Shown: positions 1 to 6,900 of the stretch, in pieces
Layout: every line of letters begins with the position of its first letter
How positions within the stretch are numbered: the stretch's first letter is position 1
DNA from: an uncultured Collinsella sp.
GTDB lineage: Bacteria > Actinomycetota > Coriobacteriia > Coriobacteriales > Coriobacteriaceae
Length of the DNA: 8,855 nt
NCBI GenBank assembly: GCA_937958315.1
Contig: CALFGH010000142.1
Location: forward strand, 1 to 8,855
Reading direction: 5' to 3'
Notes under the pieces: model-generated
What the model was told of the DNA's origin: nothing
The model's input: the letters and a program-made list of their open reading frames with translations, nothing else
Database searches by the model: none
Position numbers and translations under genes: made by a program

Positions 1-2
1 CG

Positions 3-668
3 CCAAGGCCACAGCCGACGCCTGCTCCAATGCCGCAGCCCGCGCCGCAACCCGTGGCGAATGCCGCAGCTATCCCTGCGGTTCCTGCGCTTACGCTTGC
101 CGATCCAGTTATGGGTGAGCAGCTTCGTCTCACGGACGCTGCCGTGCTTGGACGCAACGTGTTTCCTTCTATGGCTTCGAACTTTGCCATGTCCCGGCAG
201 CATGCCAGCGTTCGTTTTGAGCGGGGCACATGGATGGTTGCCGATGAGGGGTCCAATAACGGAACGGCTCTTATGCGTGGCGGCCAGATCCTCAACTTGG
301 TTCCCGGCGTGGCCCAGCCGATTCATACTGGCGATACGCTGCTCATTCCGGCTGCGTCTGGCGAATTTGCCCAATTGCGTTTGACGGTTACTGTGGAGGA
401 ACCGCCTGCGGCGCAACCCGTGCAGACCCAGGCTTGGTCTGCACCTCAGCCCGCGTCTGCTGCGGCACCGGTTGTTTCTGCTGCTGGTGAGTCTGCGGGT
501 GTCGAGGGCTGGTTTGTCGAGTGTCCCGAGTGCGGTCGTTTGCATCTCGTTGCTGATGAGCGTGCGAAGGTTGGGGATGGCTGTGAGGAATGCGGTTGCT
601 CGCTTGCACGTACCTCGGCCGTGTACCGTACACTCGATCCGGGCGAGGATTACGCCGATGTTCGTTAG
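3..668 (+). CDS. FHA-domain protein with C-terminal zinc ribbon (5' partial)
   Basis: This is a phosphothreonine-binding adaptor. The frame is open back to base 3 with proline/glutamine-rich codons, and no ribosome binding site precedes the ATG at 30, so that Met is probably internal and the true start lies upstream. Numbering from that Met, residues 1-22 are a Pro/Ala linker and residues 23-121 an FHA domain. The domain has the family's conserved signature: G41-R42, S55-R-Q-H58 and N76-N-G-T79. These are the residues that contact the phosphothreonine peptide in FHA domains. A second Pro/Ala/Gln linker (about 124-158) leads to a C-terminal zinc ribbon with cysteines C165-x2-C168 and C185-x2-C188, plus C190. 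The gene overlaps the following radical-SAM gene by 11 bases. With a kinase and a PP2C phosphatase downstream, it is the likely reader of the phosphorylation signal. Its specific partner is inferred, not shown. Confidence 0.9.
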   Translation, partial: PRPQPTPAPMPQPAPQPVANAAAIPAVPALTLADPVMGEQLRLTDAAVLGRNVFPSMASNFAMSRQHASVRFERGTWMVADEGSNNGTALMRGGQILNLVPGVAQPIHTGDTLLIPAASGEFAQLRLTVTVEEPPAAQPVQTQAWSAPQPASAAAPVVSAAGESAGVEGWFVECPECGRLHLVADERAKVGDGCEECGCSLARTSAVYRTLDPGEDYADVR

Positions 669-1254
669 CCATGTGCTTGCCCCCGTCGTCTCGCTGGGTC
701 CGGGAGAACGTATTGTTGTCTGGACCGCTGGTTGTTCAAAGCGTTGCGCCGGATGTATTTCGCCCCAATGGCGCAACCAGCTGCCCGAGCAGGATGTCGA
801 CGTTGATGAGCTTGCGCAGATGTTGCTCGATGCGGCGCGCGAACATGGCGTACATCGGCTGACGGTTTCGGGTGGAGATCCGCTCGAGCAGGCATCAGAG
901 CTCGTGAAGCTACTGGCAACGATCCGCTGCGCTTACGATGACATTCTCGTTTACACCGGATTTACGCTCGAAGAGTTGCCGCAGGTGATCGGTGCGGATA
1001 CGTGGGAGACGCTTAAGTCTCTTATCGATGTGCTGATTGACGGTCCGTACGTAGACGAGCTCAACGTGCCCGATTGTGCGCTGCGCGGCTCGACTAACCA
1101 GCGCGTAATCTACCTGAGCGACCGCCCACACGATGATTACGACCAGTATCTTCAACAGCCTCGTCAGCTTCAAAACTATGTCCAGGACGGCACGGTTATC
1201 ACCGTTGGTATTGCCGACCGCTACCACCATGAATTGTCTGCCAAGGAGGTATAA
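658..1254 (+). CDS. Radical SAM protein, NrdG/activase-like
   Basis: This is a 198-residue single-cluster radical S-adenosylmethionine protein. It carries the canonical CX3CX2C iron-sulfur motif at C26, C30 and C33, a SAM-contacting S-G-G-D-P-L stretch at 71-76, and the L-I-D-G-P-Y motif at 126-131 typical of anaerobic ribonucleotide reductase activases. The frame is open upstream of 658, but the ATG at 658 puts the cluster motif at the distance from the N-terminus seen in NrdG, and GAGG at 645-648 can serve as its ribosome binding site. It overlaps the FHA gene by 11 bases, and its last codons carry the ribosome binding site of the next gene, so translation is probably coupled. True NrdG activates NrdD, but no nrdD is present in this window. 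The protein may therefore activate another glycyl-radical enzyme or modify a protein of this cluster. Family assignment is firm; the substrate is unknown. Confidence 0.88.
   Translation: MFVSHVLAPVVSLGPGERIVVWTAGCSKRCAGCISPQWRNQLPEQDVDVDELAQMLLDAAREHGVHRLTVSGGDPLEQASELVKLLATIRCAYDDILVYTGFTLEELPQVIGADTWETLKSLIDVLIDGPYVDELNVPDCALRGSTNQRVIYLSDRPHDDYDQYLQQPRQLQNYVQDGTVITVGIADRYHHELSAKEV
1243..1250 (+). promoter_or_regulatory. Strong ribosome binding site for the AAA+ gene
   Basis: AAGGAGGT is a near-perfect Shine-Dalgarno sequence 7 bases before the ATG at 1258. It lies inside the last codons (Lys-Glu-Val) of the radical-SAM gene. This fixes the AAA+ start and suggests high translation of that gene within the operon. 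Confidence 0.85.
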
Positions 1255-1257
1255 CAC

Positions 1258-3213
1258 ATGGCAACTGATTTCGAGCGCCAATCCTGGCAGCGCGAGATGC
1301 TCAACTTTAAAGGAGTGAAGAGCCTCTTTATCCTTGAGGGCAACGTCAACGACAAGTATCCCGATGTGATTGACGGCGGGCTCCAGTTTTCGGAGCTTGC
1401 CGAGGTCGTACGGGGCCTTTTTGAAGACGCCAATGGCTCAGTTGAGTACAACGTGGCATATTTTGACCCCATCCAGTTGTTCTCGGGCAGCATGGGCAAC
1501 GTCGATTGCAAACGCCTGGTGTCGCTGGCCCATGACGAGGCTTCCAAGAGCGACGACCGCATGATGGAGGCGAACGCCTGCATCGCCGATGGCCGCCAAG
1601 CATATGCCACCGAGCAGTCGAGCCTGCCATCATACGGCGAGGTCATCCGCTCCATGCTGCGCCTGAAATACAACGACAATCCCGATGGCGGCACCGAGGC
1701 CAAGCCGCTTTGTGTGATCGTCAACATGGCGTCGCGCCTGCTTGCATCCTCGACCGGTCTTATGCCCGACGAGACGCAGTTTTTCCTCAACTTGTACCTT
1801 GGCGCCAGCAAAGCACGCCTTATTAACCGCACGGCTGTCAACACGCTCATTCTTGTAACGGATAACGTGCGCAACCTGCCCGTGTGGTTTATCGAGGAGA
1901 ACCCCTTCTTGCGCACCATCACGCTGCCGCATCCCGACCGCGACATGCGCGAAGCCTATATTCAGAGCAAGTTTGGCTTTGGCGAGGCGCTGTCCGATTC
2001 CGATGACCGCGCGGTGCGCCGCTTTATCGACACCACCGACGGTATGAGCGTTAAGGAGCTCGAAGGCCTGCAGCGCATGTATCAGCGCGATATGCAAAAC
2101 CCCGATGCTTCCATCGAGGCCATCCTTCCCAAGCTCGTCGACGTGTATAAGTACGGTTTTCGCGAGAACAAATGGCAGCAGATGTTCGAGAAACTCGAAG
2201 AGGATCCCGAGGCAAAGATCAAGCGCCGCGTGAAGGGCCAGGACGAGGCCGTCGAGAAGGCCGTCACTGTGCTCAAGCGCTCCGTCATGGGTCTTTCGGG
2301 CGCCACCCATTCATCTGGCTCCAAGCCCAAGGGCGTCCTGTTTTTGAGCGGCCCTACCGGTACCGGTAAGACCGAGATCGTTAAGGCCATTACGGAGCTC
2401 CTCTTTGGCGATGAGCGCAGCATGCTGCGTTTTGATATGTCCGAGTACGGTGCCGAAAACTCCGACCAAAAGCTCTTTGGTGCTCCTCCGGGATACGTGG
2501 GCTATGCCGAGGGCGGTCAGCTGACCAATGCGGTCAAGGCCAATCCGTTCTCGGTGGTTCTTTTCGACGAGATCGAGAAGGCCGCGCCCAGCATTATGGA
2601 CAAGTTCCTGCAGATCCTCGAAGATGGCCGCCTGACCGATGGCCAGGGTAATACCGTGTACTTCTCTGAGACGGTCATCTTCTTTACGAGCAACATCGGC
2701 TTTTCCAAGATTGAGATCGATGCACAGGGCAACGAAGTTCGTAATACAATCGCGCCCAACACGCCCTATAACGAGATTTGCGAGCGCGTGCGCACCGAGA
2801 TGGATCGCGAGTTTAAGCCCGAGTTCTTGGGCCGTATTGGCGACAACGTGGTGATCTTTAACTTTATCGACGACGCCGTGGCGCTTCAGATCCTCAATTC
2901 CAAGATCGATGCCGTTAACCGCAACGTGCATAAGGCACAGCCCGATATTACGGTTGAGGCGACCGATGCCGCCCGCGAGCTGCTGCACTCCATTGCCATG
3001 ACGGACGCCGTCAAGGCCAAGGGCGGCCGCGGCATTGGCAACCTGGTGGAGAGCGGTTACCTTAACGGGCTTTCCGATTTTCTGTTTGAGCACCGCGCCG
3101 AGTGGCGTGGTCGTCCCGGCATGATTGCACGCGCCGTGCCGCAGGGCGAGGGCGAGGATGCGCATATCGCATTTGAGCTCGTGCCCGGATCGATGGGAGG
3201 CGATTGGCGATGA
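1258..3213 (+). CDS. ClpB/ClpA-type AAA+ ATPase with degenerate first ATPase domain
   Basis: This 651-residue protein is an ATP-driven unfoldase or remodeller of the Clp/Hsp100 class. The second half is a full ClpB D2-type module. It has an entry motif K326-G-Q-D-E330, Walker A G365-P-T-G-T-G-K-T372, pore loop G412-Y-V-G415, Walker B V433-V-L-F-D-E438, sensor-1 T477-S-N479 and an arginine finger in E522-F-L-G-R-I527, followed by a D2-small domain to about residue 625. The first 300 residues look like a second AAA+ core that has lost its catalytic sites. There is no Walker A, the Walker B position reads V-I-V-N156-M157 in place of acidic residues, but a sensor-like L-V-T-D-N (199-203) and an L-P-H-P-D-R-D-M-R-E helix start (223-232) remain. 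I see no ClpB coiled-coil middle domain, and ClpB itself is about 860 residues. It overlaps the PP2C gene by ATGA. The substrate is unknown. Confidence 0.93.
   Translation: MATDFERQSWQREMLNFKGVKSLFILEGNVNDKYPDVIDGGLQFSELAEVVRGLFEDANGSVEYNVAYFDPIQLFSGSMGNVDCKRLVSLAHDEASKSDDRMMEANACIADGRQAYATEQSSLPSYGEVIRSMLRLKYNDNPDGGTEAKPLCVIVNMASRLLASSTGLMPDETQFFLNLYLGASKARLINRTAVNTLILVTDNVRNLPVWFIEENPFLRTITLPHPDRDMREAYIQSKFGFGEALSDSDDRAVRRFIDTTDGMSVKELEGLQRMYQRDMQNPDASIEAILPKLVDVYKYGFRENKWQQMFEKLEEDPEAKIKRRVKGQDEAVEKAVTVLKRSVMGLSGATHSSGSKPKGVLFLSGPTGTGKTEIVKAITELLFGDERSMLRFDMSEYGAENSDQKLFGAPPGYVGYAEGGQLTNAVKANPFSVVLFDEIEKAAPSIMDKFLQILEDGRLTDGQGNTVYFSETVIFFTSNIGFSKIEIDAQGNEVRNTIAPNTPYNEICERVRTEMDREFKPEFLGRIGDNVVIFNFIDDAVALQILNSKIDAVNRNVHKAQPDITVEATDAARELLHSIAMTDAVKAKGGRGIGNLVESGYLNGLSDFLFEHRAEWRGRPGMIARAVPQGEGEDAHIAFELVPGSMGGDWR
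3195..3200 (+). promoter_or_regulatory. Ribosome binding site deciding the PP2C start
   Basis: GGGAGG lies 9 bases before the ATG at 3210 but only 3 bases before the in-frame TTG at 3204. The spacing favours ATG 3210, which also gives a classic ATGA stop-start overlap with the AAA+ gene. Confidence 0.7.
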
Positions 3214-3971
3214 CGAAGTTTATCGCTGCAGCAAAAACTCAAGCGGGAACCAATCACCCCGTCAACGAGGACCGTTTGCTTCTTGACGGTAATGTCCTTT
3301 GCTATGGCCTGGTAGGCGATTGCGAGCGCGAGATGGGCTGCATGGCAGTCTTTGACGGCGTGAGCGAAGGCGGGCACGGAGCGGCCGCCTCGACTCTTGC
3401 TGCTCAGGCGTTTGCGCAGGCCGTGCGCGTCTTTGATACCGATGCTGTCAACGCGTTACAGGAGCGTCTGCGCATGGCGGGCGAGCGAGCCGAGAACGAT
3501 GTTGAGACGTATGCGGCTCGCTATGGACTGTCTGTTGCCGCATCCACGGTTGCCGGCCTCGTGGTTGCTCCTGACGGGCACGGTGCTGTTTTTAATGCCG
3601 GCGATTCTCGCGTGTACCGACTGCGCGGCGGTGTGCTTGCCGTGCTTAGCTGTGACCATACGCCTGAGCGGCGCGTGGGCGGCGTTGGCGCTGAATACAG
3701 GGATGATGCCGTTTCGCATTGTATTGAGCTCGCGATTGGACTCAATCAGGGCGGTCGCAATCTTGAGGTCAAGACGACCGTGATGCTTCCGGGCGATCGC
3801 TATCTGATCTGTTCCGATGGTATCGATGGGCAGATTGCACAGGAACGTTTGCAGCAGATGCTTGCGAGCGATTCGACATGTGCGCAGTTGTGCGAAGAGC
3901 TGTATGCCGAGGCTCGGGTGAACGGCTCGACGGACGATGCAACGCTGATTGTAATTGAAGTGGGGGAGTAG
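3210..3971 (+). CDS. PP2C-family Ser/Thr protein phosphatase
   Basis: This 253-residue cytosolic metal-dependent protein phosphatase (PPM/PP2C, PstP/PrpC-like) would remove phosphate from Ser/Thr residues. The family motifs appear in order: V18-N-E-D-R22, the metal-binding F48-D49-G50 followed by E-G-G-H-G-A, N129-A-G-D-S-R134, C201-S-D-G204 and T241-D-D-A-T245. All the acidic metal ligands seem to be present. The last motif has Asp-Asp in place of the more usual Asp-Asn. The length fits a bare catalytic domain, with no signal peptide or membrane helix. ATG 3210 overlaps the AAA+ stop codon, and only two bases separate its stop from the kinase ATG. This placement makes it the likely antagonist of the kinase encoded next. 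Coupling to both neighbours implies balanced expression. Confidence 0.93.
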   Translation: MTKFIAAAKTQAGTNHPVNEDRLLLDGNVLCYGLVGDCEREMGCMAVFDGVSEGGHGAAASTLAAQAFAQAVRVFDTDAVNALQERLRMAGERAENDVETYAARYGLSVAASTVAGLVVAPDGHGAVFNAGDSRVYRLRGGVLAVLSCDHTPERRVGGVGAEYRDDAVSHCIELAIGLNQGGRNLEVKTTVMLPGDRYLICSDGIDGQIAQERLQQMLASDSTCAQLCEELYAEARVNGSTDDATLIVIEVGE

Positions 3972-3973
3972 CC

Positions 3974-6900
3974 ATGTCTGATGAGACGATTACGGTACAC
4001 CGAGATGGTGGCAATGGCAATGATGAGACCGTAACGGTGCGCCGCGGGAATGCGCCCGTAGGGGGAGAGACGGTTACCGTGAACCGTGGCGACCAGGCCT
4101 CTGCGCCTGGAGAGACCGTGACGGTACGTCGAGCCGACGCTCCGGCATCTGGTGAAACGGTCACCGTCCGCCGCGACGACGCGCCATCGACAAACGAAAC
4201 CGTAACGGTGCATCGCCCGATGACCGAATCGAATGGTGAAACAGTAACGGTTGCGAGACCGTCTGTTGGTGCGTCCGCCGACGGCAAGACCGTTACTGTT
4301 TCACGCCCTGGTACTTCTGCGGCAGGCGAAACTGTCACGGTGCCGCGCGCTGCGAGCCCCGACGGCCAGACGGTAACTGTCTCGCGCGGCGCCACGGCCA
4401 GTCCCAACGGTGAAACGGTGACCGTTTCTCGTGGGGGCGCACATGCTGCCGCTGCATCTGCCTCGCCTTTTGTTGCGGAGAATGCGACGGTTGTCTCGAA
4501 TGACGGACAGCAGTTTATTATTCATTTGGGACAGGTCATTGGCCATGGCGGTCAATCTACCATTGTTGCCGCCGAGCGGGTGAGCGATGGTTTGGCATGC
4601 GTTGCCAAGGTTTTTAAGCCTCTTGTGGGCGCCGAGCGTTCGGCATATCAAAAGGTGGTAAGCGCCGTAATGGGGCTTAATGGCCGCCCCGTGTCTCAAA
4701 CGCATCTGCTGCCCATCTTTGCCTATCTGCACCAGGGCCTGAGCGCGACCGAAGTGGGTGCTGCGGCTCCTCAGCTGTGGGATGTTTCCATTACGCCGCT
4801 GGCCACATGCCTTTTTGATCGTCCCCGTAGCAAGAATATGGTTAAGAGCCGCGTGATTCCCGAGCTCAGCCAGGCAATCGAGTTGCTCCATACCGAGCTT
4901 GGCATTGTCCATCGTGACATTAAGCCGCAGAACGTCTACCTGTACGACAAGCAGATCGTGCTCGGAGATTATGGCTCCGCCCGCTCGCTTGCCGGATTTG
5001 ACAGCCGACTGACGAACACCATGACGCGCTCCGACGGCTACACGCCCGGTCGTGGCGGCATGGTCGACCCTCGTAACGACTGGTATTCGTTTGGCTACAC
5101 GATCTGGACGCTCTACGAAAACAATGTCCATCCGCTGCAGGAGTTCATAAACGACAATACGCTTTCCGATCGCCAAGAGACGGGCGAGCCTGCAGACTTC
5201 AACCATCCGGAAGATGCGACCTTGGGGAACCTGCTCAAGGGTTTGACGTTTGAGCTATCGGGCGAGCGCTTTGGCTACGAAGAGGTCAAAGACTGGATGG
5301 CCGATCCAGAACATTTCTATCGCAAACTTCCCACCATGGATGCCGGTAGCGCACGCAAACCTTACGAGTTTGCCGGCAAGCTGTATAGCGATCCGGTGTT
5401 GCTCGCTCGCACGCTGTCCTCCAATTGGGACGAGGCCAAGCTTCGCATGAGCCAGCAGCAGCTCGAAAACCTGATGGGCGACTGGGGTGAAAATGACCTG
5501 CAGACCAGGATTCACCAGTTGGTCGAAGAGGATATCCAGACAGCGTCCAATCCCGACCTGGCCCTTGCTTGCGTAATCTATGAGATGTCCAACGGCAAGA
5601 TTATGTCGTGGCGCGGCGAGGATGTCTCGCTCACCGATGCGAGCGATGCCCTCCCGGCACGCATCGCCAAGATGGATGTCACCGAAATTGATCGCTACGC
5701 CGTTCTGTCCGGTCTCGACGGGTCAAAATCGTCAGGCGTGCTGCCTTCGGGATTTTTATCTCGCATTCTTTCTCAAGACAACGATCTTAACGATGAGCGC
5801 GCAAAGCTTGCTGCCGATATTCATGAACTCGAAAAGTTGGCACTGCACTCGAGTGATCCTCATTTCGCCGCTTGTTTATTCAAGGGGTTGCTGACGCGCA
5901 ACGAGGAGAAAAGTTCTGCTGCTCAGACGGTGCTTATGTCGGTTGTTAATCGTCCGGCGGCGTTTTTTGGCGTTTGCTCGTCGGCTCACAAGCTGGATGA
6001 ATTCTTGCTCAATTTTGCGGGCGTTTCTGAGATGGCGGCAATTATCTCGGCTCGAGATGCGGCAACTTCGCACGGAGCCGTCGATATAGATGTCGTGATC
6101 GATTATATGGATAAGGTCGCGGTCAATAAGAAAGCGGTGCGCGCGTTTTATCGTAAATTTGGTAGCTATGCTGCTTGGCTGTGGCTTGCCGCCCACACCG
6201 ACCTCTACGACTCGGCCCAAGGCTCTGTGGGCGAGGCGGTTAAAGTTGCCCTGCTCGGATTGAATCCGCCGGCAAACACTGCCGTTTCCATGCTCATTCA
6301 GGCTGGTTCCAACGCGCGTCTTGAGGGAATCAAGCTTCGGGAAGATATGGAGCTCACGCCTGTTCCGTATGTGAACGGCTGGGAAGTCGACGGAAAGCAC
6401 GGAACGCGCCCCTGCACGCGCAATGCGCTGTTTTGCGCTCAGGTCGGCGACGATGCCGTGCCACGCGGCTATGTGGCCGAGCTTATATCCCAAGGCGTTG
6501 ACGAGCGGTTGCTCGCGGCTCGCGGCGTAAGGCTTCTTGCAGATGAAAGCTTGATCTCCTCTGCCGAATATGCTGAGTTCCTCGAGGATAGCCGCGGTGT
6601 TGCAGACGGCTCCTTAAAGGCCGCTATCGAGCAGGATACACGCGATTACGGTGTCGTTGAGGGTATTGCCGATAGCGATGCTCGCGCTGCTGCCATAAAG
6701 AAGGAGCAGCGGGGTGTTTTGATGTATACCGTTCTTGCGGCGCTTCTTTACTGCATCCTTATCATGTGCTCCCGTGGTGCCTTCGGTCAGCTGATTGTTT
6801 CTTGGGGTTCGTTTGGTCCGCTTGCGGGCATTTTCCTGGCGGTTGCGTTTATTGGCTGCTTTGGTTTTCTCGCTCTCAATCTTCTGCGCTCTTATTCGGC

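Noticed and set aside
472..657. Upstream extension of the radical-SAM gene
   Set aside because: This stretch overlaps the FHA zinc ribbon and would add an unrelated N-terminus. ATG 658 places the cluster motif as in NrdG.
1221..3165. Long antisense open frames opposite the AAA+ gene
   Set aside because: They are shadow frames of a GC-rich gene whose + strand product has all Clp motifs. Their translations show no recognisable domain.
3204..3209. TTG start for the PP2C gene
   Set aside because: It lies only 3 bases after the GGGAGG site. ATG 3210 has suitable spacing and the usual ATGA overlap.
3769..4407. Antisense 212-codon open frame with repeated T-V-T-V
   Set aside because: It is a mirror of the kinase repeats caused by near-palindromic codons. 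It has no fitting ribosome binding site and crosses the end of the PP2C gene.
4301..5206. Antisense 301-codon frame opposite the kinase domain
   Set aside because: The sense strand encodes the conserved kinase motifs, and the antisense product looks random and Arg/His-rich.
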